From CAYFTL01 sp964346145 (GTDB lineage: Bacteria; Bacillota; Clostridia; Christensenellales; Aristaeellaceae), in the NCBI GenBank assembly GCA_964346145.1, contig CAYFTL010000023.1, positions 1-31,575 of the forward strand: DNA of 31,575 nt. Reading direction: 5' to 3'. Of the stretch, positions 8,310 to 16,230 are shown in pieces; within the stretch, counting starts at the first letter, position 1, and each line of letters opens with the position of its first letter. Made by a program: the position numbers and the translations under genes. The notes under the pieces were generated by a model. It did no database searches. It had not been told where the DNA came from and saw only the letters and a program-made list of their open reading frames with translations.

Positions 8310-8890
8310 GCTTGATCGTTTTTGACACCGAGGCCACCGACCTCATTCCTGGACAGATTTGTCAGCTGTCTTACCTGATGGTGGATACAGGCGAAGTTAA
8401 AGGCTTCAACCACTTTTTTGCGGTGGACGATATGAGTGAAGGGGCGCAACAGGTACACGGCATGAGCATAGAGGATTTGGACGAGCTATCCAGCGGCATG
8501 CGCTTCGAAGATTTGGCCCAAACCATCTTTGACCACTTTCGCAGCGCCAAAATGTTGGTCGGCCACAACGTGTCGGCCGACGACCGCTACATCCGGGTAG
8601 AGTTTGAACGCTGCAACCTGCGCCTGCCCAAAATTCGCACCTTTTGCACTATGAATTATTTTACCTCCCTGACCAACCTAAAGCGCAAGGTGGACATCGG
8701 CCGGCCCAAGCCGCCCAGACTTGAAGAGTTGGTGGAGCACTATGGCTTTACGCCCGAACAGGTATCGGCAAACGCGCAGCTGTGGTTTGGCGAGAGCGGC
8801 GCATTTCACGACGCGCGCTATGATACTGCCGCCACCTATATGTGCCTGTACGAAGCAACTGAGCGGGGGGACGTGCGCGGAGTACTCTAA
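8306..8890 (+). CDS. DEDDh 3'-5' exonuclease (DnaQ/RNase T-like)
   Basis: A 194-residue single-domain exonuclease of the DnaQ-like fold. ExoI motif is D7-T-E9; ExoII is around GHNVSADDRYI (H87-N88, with D92 or D93 as the metal ligand); ExoIII has H168 and D173 in FHDARYDTAAT, the DEDDh pattern. It lacks polymerase or other domains, so it is more likely a free-standing DNA/RNA-trimming exonuclease than a PolC proofreading domain. Its ATG overlaps the stop of the C-S lyase gene (ATGA), so the two are translated together, though no functional link is obvious. A strong terminator follows. Confidence 0.9.
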   Translation: MSLIVFDTEATDLIPGQICQLSYLMVDTGEVKGFNHFFAVDDMSEGAQQVHGMSIEDLDELSSGMRFEDLAQTIFDHFRSAKMLVGHNVSADDRYIRVEFERCNLRLPKIRTFCTMNYFTSLTNLKRKVDIGRPKPPRLEELVEHYGFTPEQVSANAQLWFGESGAFHDARYDTAATYMCLYEATERGDVRGVL

Positions 8891-8906
8891 AAGCTTACGC
8901 TTTCAT

Positions 8907-8944
8907 AAAAACGCATACGCTTTTCGCGTATGCGTTTTTTTTTA
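8907..8944 (+). terminator. Intrinsic terminator after the exonuclease gene
   Basis: ACGCATACGC (8911-8920), a 5-base loop and GCGTATGCGT (8926-8935) form a perfect 10-bp stem followed by a run of ten T. An A run on the 5' side would also allow leftward termination. Confidence 0.93.
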
Positions 8945-9101
8945 TTTGCATCCAAAATCCGGCTAATTATCGCGTGTCGTTATCCGATATTTTGCTATAT
9001 AATATATAAAAAACACTTGGTAACAGCGCAGCATCCAGTGACGTCAATATACAACACCGCATCAAAGCGCAGAAATAGTCGGGCATCGTTTTTAATACAT
9101 T

Positions 9102-9109
9102 GCTATAAT
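9102..9109 (+). promoter_or_regulatory. Extended -10 promoter of the AraC-type regulator gene
   Basis: TGCTATAAT ends at 9109, 30 bp before the ATG at 9140, with no clear -35. A second TATAAT at 8998-9003 could be an upstream promoter. Between them lies the 8-bp palindrome TGACGTCA (9039-9046). Confidence 0.55.
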
Positions 9110-9139
9110 TAAATTGCAGTCAAGGGAAGGTGGTATAAA

Positions 9140-9979
9140 ATGAACGGTTGGATAGACGGCATTCAGAGCGCAATTAGATACATTGAGGAAAATATCGAGG
9201 AGGATTTGAACATTGAGGATATAGCGGCATGCAGCTATGTCAGCGCTTTTCATTTTCAAAGAATGTTCAATATGCTTTGCGGAGTTACCGTCGGCGAATA
9301 CATCCGAAACCGCCGCCTTACGCTTACAGGCCAGGAGCTTTCGAAAGATAGCAATAAGATCATAAACATAGCTATGAAATATGGTTATACTTCGCCGGAT
9401 AGTTTTGCAAGGGCATTTAGCCGTTTTCACGGCATATCTCCTTCGACTGCAATGAAAAAGGGGGCACAACTTCGTGCCTATGCGCCGTTGCGCATTAAAA
9501 TATTGATGGAGGGTGGTACAATGTTGGAGTACAAAATCGCAGAAAAAGCGGCATTCACAGTTGTGGGGAAGTCCAAAAAATTCAACACGGACACAAGCTA
9601 TACCGATATTACTCGGTTTTGGCAAGAACACATACAAAGTGGAGAGAATCAAATCGTCTGCGGAACGTATGGCATCTGCATTGATGATGAGGGAAATACT
9701 TTCGATTATCTTATTGCAGACAACTATATTCCTTGGAACGAGATTCCAAACGGTTATATCACCAAAGTGATTCCGGCAGGAACATGGGCCGTGTTTCCCT
9801 GCCGCGGAAAACTACCAAACTCCTTGCAGGAAGTAAATACAAAAATATGGAGCGAGTGGGTTCCGAATTGCAAGAAGTACAAGCTGGCCGGCAATTACAA
9901 TGTCGAGCTGTATACACCACCTACCGAAAATCCGGAAGATACCTACTGCGAAATATGGATTCCTATTGAAAAACTGTAA
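9140..9979 (+). CDS. AraC family regulator with GyrI-like effector-binding domain
   Basis: A 279-residue protein. The N-terminal AraC DNA-binding domain (about 8-108) has two helix-turn-helix units, the second with the signature around IAMKYGYTSPDSFARAFSRFHGISP. The C-terminal half (about 125-279) matches the GyrI-like small-molecule-binding fold: it opens with EYKIAEKAAFTVVGKSKKF and closes with a GNYNVELYTPP...YCEIWIPIEKL end typical of that family. This is the Rob/YdeE-type layout, often sensing cationic or lipophilic compounds. AAGGTGG (9127-9133) gives a 6-base spacing to the ATG. The gene is monocistronic, with terminators on both sides. Its codons are visibly more A/T-rich than its neighbours, hinting at a recent arrival. 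Ligand and targets are unknown. Confidence 0.92.
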   Translation: MNGWIDGIQSAIRYIEENIEEDLNIEDIAACSYVSAFHFQRMFNMLCGVTVGEYIRNRRLTLTGQELSKDSNKIINIAMKYGYTSPDSFARAFSRFHGISPSTAMKKGAQLRAYAPLRIKILMEGGTMLEYKIAEKAAFTVVGKSKKFNTDTSYTDITRFWQEHIQSGENQIVCGTYGICIDDEGNTFDYLIADNYIPWNEIPNGYITKVIPAGTWAVFPCRGKLPNSLQEVNTKIWSEWVPNCKKYKLAGNYNVELYTPPTENPEDTYCEIWIPIEKL

Positions 9980-9990
9980 TCAAATCCAAC

Positions 9991-10025
9991 AAAAAACGGG
10001 CGCTTACGGCAAAGCGCCCGTTTTT
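9991..10025. terminator. Bidirectional terminator between the AraC-type gene and the MoxR gene
   Basis: ACGGGCGCTT (9996-10005), a 6-base loop and AAGCGCCCGT (10012-10021) form a perfect 10-bp stem, with AAAAA before and TTTTT after. It lies between two convergent genes and can serve both. Confidence 0.92.
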
Positions 10026-10077
10026 GTATGCATCTAAAACTCAGCTCATTATCTCCGATCGGCACCTGTGCTTTTGT

Positions 10078-11025
10078 TCATACCTTCTCGGTCGGCACCA
10101 CCACGCTGTTTTTCAGCTGGTGGATCACTTCTCGCACTTGCTTATTCTGATCGTACAACCCGCGCACCATAATCCGGTGTTCAAACACCGGCTGCACCAA
10201 GGCTTGCACGTCGTCTGGGGTTACAAATTCCCGTCCACGGATCAGTGCCAACGCCTGGCAAGCGCGCATCAGCCGCAGCATAGCGCGGGGGCTTATGCCC
10301 ATTTGCACCTGATCCATTTGGCGGCTGCGCTCGCAAAGGGCGACAATATAATCTCCCACCGGGTCGGATACGTGCACTTGCCCGCACAGTTTTTGAACCG
10401 CTACGATTTCCTGGGCTTGGGCTACAGGTTTAAGCTCAACAAGCGGATCACTCTGAACAAACCGGCTTAAGATTTGCTTGGCTTCGTCGAAGGTCGGGTA
10501 GCCCAAGTTGAGCTTAAACAAAAACCTGTCCAGCTGGGCTTCGGGCAGCGGAAAAGTACCCTGGGTTTCGATTGGATTCTGGGTCGCTAGCACCATAAAC
10601 GGCGCGCGCAGCCGATGCGTTACGCCATCCTGGGTGATTTGCCCCTCTTCCATGCACTCCAATAAGCTAGATTGGGTACGCGGCGTGGCCCGGTTGATTT
10701 CATCGGCCAGCAAAATGTTGGTGAAAGCAGGCCCTTTTTTGAATTCAAATTCGCCTTCCTTGGCGTTGAATATGCTGGTACCCGTCACATCGGAGGGTAG
10801 CAGATCCGGCGTAAACTGAATCCGGGCAAACTCGCAATCTATAGATGCAGCCAGCGATTTAGCCAGCATGGTTTTTCCGGTTCCGGGCACGTCCTCAAGT
10901 AATACATGCCCACCGGCGAACAGTGCGCAAATGGTCAGTTCAATCTCGCGCTGCTTGCCCACAATCACTTTTTCAATATTGCTCTGAATGCGCTGCGCTA
11001 ACAGCTTTGCCTGGCCAAGCTCCAT
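10078..11025 (-). CDS. MoxR family AAA+ ATPase
   Basis: A 315-residue MoxR-type AAA+ ATPase. Walker A is at 45-52 (DVPGTGKT), Walker B at 105-109 (LLADE), sensor 1 is N150 in VLATQNP, and family strings EINRATPRTQSSLLE and LPEAQLDRFLF are present. The C-terminal lid domain contains GISPRAMLRLMRACQALA. MoxR proteins act as chaperone-like assembly factors, usually with DUF58 or VWA-domain partners. GGAGGG lies 6 bases before the ATG. It is the last gene of the FHA-RodA-PBP operon, 49 bp after the PBP stop with no terminator visible between, so a role in assembling or remodelling wall-synthesis proteins is likely. Its usual DUF58 partner is at 1011-2108, not adjacent. Confidence 0.95.
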   Translation of the reverse strand: MELGQAKLLAQRIQSNIEKVIVGKQREIELTICALFAGGHVLLEDVPGTGKTMLAKSLAASIDCEFARIQFTPDLLPSDVTGTSIFNAKEGEFEFKKGPAFTNILLADEINRATPRTQSSLLECMEEGQITQDGVTHRLRAPFMVLATQNPIETQGTFPLPEAQLDRFLFKLNLGYPTFDEAKQILSRFVQSDPLVELKPVAQAQEIVAVQKLCGQVHVSDPVGDYIVALCERSRQMDQVQMGISPRAMLRLMRACQALALIRGREFVTPDDVQALVQPVFEHRIMVRGLYDQNKQVREVIHQLKNSVVVPTEKV

Positions 11026-11074
11026 ATTTTTCCCTCCAGACCTTTATCGTGCATTTGAGTAAAACGATGCATGC

Positions 11075-12490
11075 TTATCCGCGTTGAATCGCAGCCTTTA
11101 ACGCCTTGGCCGCCAGCGGCGCCGCGGCTTTTCCTCCGCTTCCGCCGCCTTCTATGACGACCGCCACGGCATAGGGATGCTGGGCGTCGTCGACAAAGCC
11201 GGTAAACCAAGCATTTTCAGCGGCGCCTTCCACGTCGCTCACCTGGGCGGTGCCGGTTTTGCCACACACCGTATATCCGTCGATTTGAGCTGCCGTGCCC
11301 GTACCCGATTCAACCGTTTTTTGCATGTATTTTTTGATGACGGATGCGGTGCTTGAACTCATGACCTGCTTGTACACACCGGTTGGCGTGCGCACCCTTT
11401 GAATGTTGCCCACACCGGTGATCGAAGCGATCAGCTGAGGCTCCATCATCGCGCCATCGTTGGCTACGCTGGCCGAAATCATGGCCATGTGCAGCGGAGT
11501 TACCAAGGTTTCGCCCTGGCCAACGCCCGTCCACGCCAGTTCGCCCACGTCGTCGATTTTGGTTGCAAACTTGGAATTGTACAAAATGATATCACGGAAC
11601 TTGAAGTTGTCGTTAAAACCCATGTCTTCGGCTTTTTTCAGCATCCGGTTGGCGCCGAGTTCATAGCTCAAGGAAGCAAAACTCACGTTACAGCTCTTGG
11701 TGAACGCCTTTTGCAGTCCCAAGGTGCCGTGGGGATTTTTGCCACCACCGGCATCCACCACCGTGCGCCCACCAAAGGCGCGCCGGCCTTCGCAAACCAT
11801 CTCCCGATCGGTAATTCCGCTCAAGTTTTCAAGAACAGCCGCCGTGGTTACAATTTTAAACACCGAGCCCGGCGTGTAAAGCCCCTGCAACGCTCGATTT
11901 AAATATGCAGTGTCTTCGGCCTCAGCGTCCGATCGATTGCCCAGGTTTTGGGGGTCATATTCAGGTTTGGATACCATGCTCAAGATTTCGCCGGTTTTGT
12001 AGTTGAGAACCACCACCGCGCCCCGCTTGCCCGAGGGAAATTCCTCCGCTATGTAGCGGGTGAGTTCAGAGTCGACGGTCAGGCGTATATTATCGCCGCG
12101 GTAGCTGGTTTTGTTAAGCCACTGCCAGGTGCGATCGATAAGCGAGCCGGACATACCCAGCAACACGTCGGCTTGCGTGGTTTCTACGCCGGTGCCCGAC
12201 ATGCTCATTTGATCGCCCACGGTTTGAGACATGGCCCTTCGGGTTGTTTTGTCCGAATGGTACCGGCGCGCACCATCTTCATCGGTGTAGGCCAGGGGCA
12301 CCCCGTACACATCGGTGATGGTACCCATTTGTATCTTCTTTCGAGCGTTAGAAAGGCGTGCATTGTACTGGGTGGTTGCCCATCGCGACCCCTGAGTATA
12401 CACGGTGTAGCCAAACCAGCCGCCTACGCCGATGAAACAGCACACCAGCACCGTGCTCAAAATACGAATGTTTCGTCTTAATTGCTTCAT
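11075..12490 (-). CDS. pbpA: Class B penicillin-binding protein (PbpA/PBP2-like transpeptidase)
   Basis: A 471-residue membrane-anchored D,D-transpeptidase that cross-links peptidoglycan. One membrane helix spans about 11-31. A short N-terminal pedestal (about 35-150) precedes the transpeptidase domain, in which all three active-site motifs are intact: S209-VFK212 (SxxK, nucleophile S209), S266-C-N268 (SxN) and K411-T-G413 (KTGT). The size and short pedestal resemble the PbpA group paired with RodA rather than long E. coli PBP2 or FtsI. I choose the ATG at 12490, overlapping the rodA stop as ATGA and preceded by GGGAGGA at 9 bases; a GTG at 12511 is the upstream alternative. It follows the RodA/FtsW gene, its expected glycosyltransferase partner. 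Confidence 0.95.
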   Translation of the reverse strand: MKQLRRNIRILSTVLVCCFIGVGGWFGYTVYTQGSRWATTQYNARLSNARKKIQMGTITDVYGVPLAYTDEDGARRYHSDKTTRRAMSQTVGDQMSMSGTGVETTQADVLLGMSGSLIDRTWQWLNKTSYRGDNIRLTVDSELTRYIAEEFPSGKRGAVVVLNYKTGEILSMVSKPEYDPQNLGNRSDAEAEDTAYLNRALQGLYTPGSVFKIVTTAAVLENLSGITDREMVCEGRRAFGGRTVVDAGGGKNPHGTLGLQKAFTKSCNVSFASLSYELGANRMLKKAEDMGFNDNFKFRDIILYNSKFATKIDDVGELAWTGVGQGETLVTPLHMAMISASVANDGAMMEPQLIASITGVGNIQRVRTPTGVYKQVMSSSTASVIKKYMQKTVESGTGTAAQIDGYTVCGKTGTAQVSDVEGAAENAWFTGFVDDAQHPYAVAVVIEGGGSGGKAAAPLAAKALKAAIQRG

Positions 12491-13806
12491 CCGCGCAGAT
12501 CCTCCCTCCACTCCATCTTCTTGACGTCGGCCACATCGTCCTCAGTGTTGAGGGAGGATATGCCCAGCAGCATCCCCATCAACCCCATACAGGAGAGGAT
12601 AGAGCTTCCGCCAGCGGCCACAAAGGGCAAGGTAATCCCGGTCAGCGGAATCAGCTTGATTACACCGCCCACGATGATCAGCGTTTGTAGACCCAACATA
12701 GCCACTATGCCAAGGCCGAGCATAGCGTGGTAGCTGACGCGCGCACTCATGGCTATGGACGCGCCGCGCAGCACGATGAATAGATAGATCAGCAGCAAAC
12801 ACACTGCAAAGATCCAACCAAACTCCTCCGAAATGGCGGCAAAGATAAAGTCCGAATGGTACAGAGGAATGCTGCGGGGCATGCCCATGCCCAGCCCCAT
12901 GCCAAAAGCGCCACCGCTGCCGATGGCGATCAGCGCCTGCACGATTTGCAACCCCGAGTTGGAAGGATCGGCCCAAGGATTCTGCCAGATTTCGATCCGG
13001 GTGCGCACGTGGGGAAACAGCTTGTAGGCAAACAGCGAACCGATGACCCCAAGACCCAGGCCGGATCCGGTTAACAGCAGGTTGGAAGTAGATGCATAGA
13101 ACAAAAATACCGTGGTCAAAAAATATAGCAAAAGGGAGCCCAGATCCCTGGCCACAAGCTGTATTCCGCAACACATCGCCGCAAAAGCCAGGGTAATGAG
13201 CATGGGTTTAAAGCCGGCGTGGCGCGAGAAGCTGGCGGCCAGCACGATCAACAGCGACAGCTTGACGAACTCCGAAGGCTGCACTGTGAGTTTTCCCCGG
13301 ATGCCGATCCAGTTGTAAGCGCCATAAGTTGCGCCGCCAAATTGAGTTCTGCTCAAAGCAATCGGGGAGAGCAAGGCCAGGAGGGATAAAACCATCAGCC
13401 AGGGAATCCACTTTTCCCAGTTGCGCACTTTGCGTACAAAAACGATGCCGATCACCATGGCCACGATACCCACCAGCACATAGACGGCCTGGTTGCGGGG
13501 TGTGATCGGCGATTTTGCGATATCTTTTAGGATGATTATGCCTACTGAACACAAAAACAATGTCATAATCAGCAGCATTCGGTCTATGGGCCAAATACGC
13601 GGTAAAAAGTTGAGTACAAGCCAGGTGACAAAGGGCACGGCGGCCGCAAGGATCAGGGCTTGCATATCAATAGAGTCGGATTTAAAGGTAAGCAGCAGCA
13701 GCGCCGATGCCTGAAACAGCATCACCACATAAATCAGCGCCGTGGTATTGGCGCGCAACACCACTTTTTTTAGCGTCTGTGCGTTGATTTTTTGTTTCTT
13801 TGCCAT
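12487..13806 (-). CDS. rodA: RodA/FtsW/SpoVE family peptidoglycan glycosyltransferase
   Basis: A 439-residue polytopic SEDS-family protein with about 10-12 membrane helices; it polymerises lipid II into glycan strands together with a class B PBP. Conserved features: YNWIGI...QPSEFVKLSL (165-185), the acidic VARDLGS loop (D221, aligning with the catalytic Asp region), IEIWQNPWADPSNSGLQIVQALIAIGSGG in two pieces around 271-299, HSDFIFAAISEEFGW (317-331) and GVIKLIPLTG with FVAAGGSS near the end. The ATG at 13806 follows AAAGGAGA and is preferred to an in-frame upstream start at 13887, which would read through the end of the FHA gene. The genes overlap by 37 bp. Pairing with PbpA and an FHA protein favours RodA over FtsW. 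Confidence 0.94.
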   Translation of the reverse strand: MAKKQKINAQTLKKVVLRANTTALIYVVMLFQASALLLLTFKSDSIDMQALILAAAVPFVTWLVLNFLPRIWPIDRMLLIMTLFLCSVGIIILKDIAKSPITPRNQAVYVLVGIVAMVIGIVFVRKVRNWEKWIPWLMVLSLLALLSPIALSRTQFGGATYGAYNWIGIRGKLTVQPSEFVKLSLLIVLAASFSRHAGFKPMLITLAFAAMCCGIQLVARDLGSLLLYFLTTVFLFYASTSNLLLTGSGLGLGVIGSLFAYKLFPHVRTRIEIWQNPWADPSNSGLQIVQALIAIGSGGAFGMGLGMGMPRSIPLYHSDFIFAAISEEFGWIFAVCLLLIYLFIVLRGASIAMSARVSYHAMLGLGIVAMLGLQTLIIVGGVIKLIPLTGITLPFVAAGGSSILSCMGLMGMLLGISSLNTEDDVADVKKMEWREDLRG

Positions 13807-14444
13807 AGGCTCTCCTTTCGGGGAAGTTCGTCGTCTGCGCTTACTGCACGGGTGCCGCGCTGGGACGGCTGCTCGTCGACTTCCCAAAAGTCCTGGTATT
13901 CGTCGTCATCGTCCACCGCGCTGGGACGCCGGTGCGTTCCTTGGAACGGGGACGCTTCAAAGTCCTGAAAATGATCATCCTGATAGCGGGGTTTGATTTC
14001 GCTAAGCACCAACATCATGGTGACCTTTCCGGCAATAAACTGCTCGCCATCGTGCAGAAGCAGGTGGTCCACCCGTCCTTTGCCGGGCGAGCTCAAGTCG
14101 GCCGCCTGCATGGGGCGCACCAGCACGCCGCCTTCCCGCTCCTCAAAATACAAGTGCTGTTTGTGAATAGACTTTGCGGACAAGCAGATATCGGAATTTC
14201 TGCTGCGGCCCAAAATGGCTTCCCGCATAAGCGGATAGCGCTTGCCTTTTTTTGCGCTGCCTTCGCCCGACATAATTAGTATTTCGCCAATACGGCTGGT
14301 TTCCGGCGCCCAGTCGCGCAATATTTTGGCGCGCCGGTTGTCGGTAATGGTCAGCCGCCAGGCCCGAAAAACGATCATCAGCGCCACGGCAGTAAACCAG
14401 TACCGAGCCGCCAACGACAACAGTTCGTATGTATCGTTACTCAA
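13770..14444 (-). CDS. Membrane-anchored FHA-domain protein
   Basis: About 224 residues. One membrane helix near the N-terminus (about 14-30) is followed by a linker and an FHA domain (about 50-150) with the hallmark GRSRNSDICLS (G79-R80, S84). The region that in most FHA domains reads S-R-x-H is here I-H94-K-Q-H97, so the serine that normally helps hold phosphothreonine appears replaced. An acidic, low-complexity tail (around 170-200) follows. The start is TTG at 14444, with GAGGGGG 7 bases upstream. It is first in the operon with rodA, pbpA and moxR. In actinobacteria FHA proteins link Ser/Thr kinases to RodA/PbpA; no kinase is present here. Confidence 0.88.
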   Translation of the reverse strand: MSNDTYELLSLAARYWFTAVALMIVFRAWRLTITDNRRAKILRDWAPETSRIGEILIMSGEGSAKKGKRYPLMREAILGRSRNSDICLSAKSIHKQHLYFEEREGGVLVRPMQAADLSSPGKGRVDHLLLHDGEQFIAGKVTMMLVLSEIKPRYQDDHFQDFEASPFQGTHRRPSAVDDDDEYQDFWEVDEQPSQRGTRAVSADDELPRKESLWQRNKKSTHRR

Positions 14445-14523
14445 GTTTTTTCCCCCTCAAGCCGATTGCATTTTTATTTCTTTGGGGCGCATCCGCCCTC
14501 ACCGTTGTAATGGAAACGCATTC

Positions 14524-14552
14524 ATTATACCATATTTTGTTTCTCCTATAAA
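14524..14552 (-). promoter_or_regulatory. Promoter of the FHA-rodA-pbpA-moxR operon
   Basis: On the minus strand TTTATA (14552-14547) and TATAAT (14529-14524) are 17 bp apart, with TGG before the -10 (extended -10). It lies about 80 bp upstream of the TTG start. Confidence 0.75.
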
Positions 14553-14600
14553 CTTTGAGTGTTTCACAACACAGCTGGCTTTGACCACTTGCAAAACAAT

Positions 14601-14629
14601 TTGAATGCACGGCCTGTTCGTACTATAAT
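14601..14629 (+). promoter_or_regulatory. Promoter of the serine hydrolase-pgcA unit
   Basis: TTGAAT (14601-14606) and a consensus TATAAT (14624-14629) are exactly 17 bp apart. The predicted leader of about 117 bases runs to the ATG at 14753 and contains no clear structure. The 308-base gap 14445-14752 therefore holds two divergent promoters and no gene I can support. Confidence 0.82.
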
Positions 14630-14752
14630 GATCATACACAATAAAATATATGCAACTTAGCGATATATCCTGCAACAAAGCAACCCATGTGCCGCCCGAC
14701 CGTTACTTCTCTTTCCCGCGCAACCTTCGCCGAACAGAAAGGAGCAAAGAAC

Positions 14753-16195
14753 ATGTCTCAATTCAGCTTCGAACGCACTTCGCCTCACCTCGTGGGCATC
14801 AGCGCCCAATCCATTCACAGCTTTTTAGACGAACTGGAAAGCAAAAAGATCGAATTGCACTCTTTTATGCTGGTCCGCCACGGCAAAGTGGCCGCAGAAG
14901 GCTGGTGGGCCCCTTATGCAAAAGATGAGCTGCACATGCTGTATTCATTGAGCAAAAGCTTTACGGCCACAGCCGTAGGGTTTGCAGTGCAGGAAGATCG
15001 GCTTTCGGTTGACGACAAGTTGATCGATTTTTTTTCCGAGCTGCTGAGCAATTCGCCCTGCGAGCACATGCGGCGCATGACCATCAAAAATCTGTTGACC
15101 ATGTCCACCGGGCACGCCCAAGAGCCCGTGCTGGCCAGGAACGATGAATCCGATTGGACCCAGTATTTTTTACACAGCTATGTGGAATTGAAGCCCGGCA
15201 GCCGGTTTCTGTACAACACGCCGGCCACCTATATGCTCTCGGCCGTGCTACACAAAATAACCGGCGAAAACCTGGTCGATTACTTAAAGCCGCGTTTGTT
15301 TGAGCCCTTAGGCATTCAAGGCGTATATTGGGAGACAAACGCCCAGGGCATAGCCACCGGTGGTTTCGGATTGAACGTACACACCGAGGACATTGCCCGG
15401 TTTGGCCAGTTTTTGCTAAACAAGGGCGCGTGGCAAGGCGTGCAACTGTTGTGCGCCCAGTGGGTTGAAGAAATGACCGCCAAGCAAGTGGACAACAGCC
15501 ACCACGGACAAGGCCGCCCGGACTGGCAAAGCGGGTACGGATACCAAATCTGGCGGTGCGCCCCCCAGGGGGTTTACCGGGGCGATGGCGCATTCGGCCA
15601 GTTCTGCATCGTCATGCCCGAGCAAGACGCGGTATTGGCCATTACTTCGGCAACCGACGATATGCAGGGCATATTGACCGCCACATGGAACCATTTGCTG
15701 CCCGAAATGAAAGAAGGTAACGCTCCGGATGCCGCCGGAGAAGATGAGCTGCTAGAGCACCTACGTTCGTTGTCGCTATGCGTTCCCGAGGGAACCGATT
15801 CAAGCCCCATTGCCGCCCAGGTCTCCGGCAAAACCTATGTGTTCGGCAATACTCCGATCGATCTTATAAATGTGCGTTTTGATTTTTCTTCACAGGAAAG
15901 CCGCATTCATTATGAACTGGCCGACGGGACGATGGACGCCTCCATCGGTTACAAAGAATGGAAAAGTAGCAAAATCCAATTAAAAAAAGAACAGCCACAG
16001 CTGCTGCCCTACCAAAATACCGCCTTGGCCGGCGCATGGAACGGCGAGGACTATGCATTGTGCTCGGTATATTTCAACACCCCTGTCCATGACGATTGGC
16101 GCATCACCTTTAAGGGCAATTCGATCGTCATCGATCTGGAGCGCAATGTAGACTTTGGGCCTGTGAAATTCCGTCTTGTCGGAGTCCAACAATAG
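14753..16195 (+). CDS. Serine hydrolase, class C beta-lactamase-like fold
   Basis: A 480-residue protein of the beta-lactamase/esterase (EstB, 6-aminohexanoate-dimer hydrolase type) superfamily. The SxxK motif is S65-L-S-K68 in LYSLSKSFTA; the tyrosine motif is Y154-N-T in FLYNTPATYML; the third motif region is near GDGAFGQF (277-284). Residues beyond about 350 form an extra C-terminal domain of unknown role. No signal peptide is seen, so it is likely cytoplasmic. The ATG at 14753 follows AAAGGAG at 8 bases; an upstream in-frame start at 14687 lacks one. It is 35 bp before pgcA and likely co-transcribed. Substrate unknown: an esterase, amidase or peptidase is possible; resistance to beta-lactams should not be assumed. 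Confidence 0.88.
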   Translation: MSQFSFERTSPHLVGISAQSIHSFLDELESKKIELHSFMLVRHGKVAAEGWWAPYAKDELHMLYSLSKSFTATAVGFAVQEDRLSVDDKLIDFFSELLSNSPCEHMRRMTIKNLLTMSTGHAQEPVLARNDESDWTQYFLHSYVELKPGSRFLYNTPATYMLSAVLHKITGENLVDYLKPRLFEPLGIQGVYWETNAQGIATGGFGLNVHTEDIARFGQFLLNKGAWQGVQLLCAQWVEEMTAKQVDNSHHGQGRPDWQSGYGYQIWRCAPQGVYRGDGAFGQFCIVMPEQDAVLAITSATDDMQGILTATWNHLLPEMKEGNAPDAAGEDELLEHLRSLSLCVPEGTDSSPIAAQVSGKTYVFGNTPIDLINVRFDFSSQESRIHYELADGTMDASIGYKEWKSSKIQLKKEQPQLLPYQNTALAGAWNGEDYALCSVYFNTPVHDDWRITFKGNSIVIDLERNVDFGPVKFRLVGVQQ

Positions 16196-16230
16196 CCCGA
16201 TTGATTAACCAAGCAAAGGAAGACGCTTTG

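Noticed and set aside
14650..14928. 92-codon plus-strand frame overlapping the start of the serine hydrolase
   Set aside because: No ribosome site, and it runs out of frame into a hydrolase start that has a clear one; explained as chance in the leader.
14753..16195. Antibiotic-resistance beta-lactamase
   Set aside because: The fold and SxxK motif fit, but there is no signal peptide, the family is mostly esterases and peptidases, and the gene sits with pgcA rather than a resistance context.
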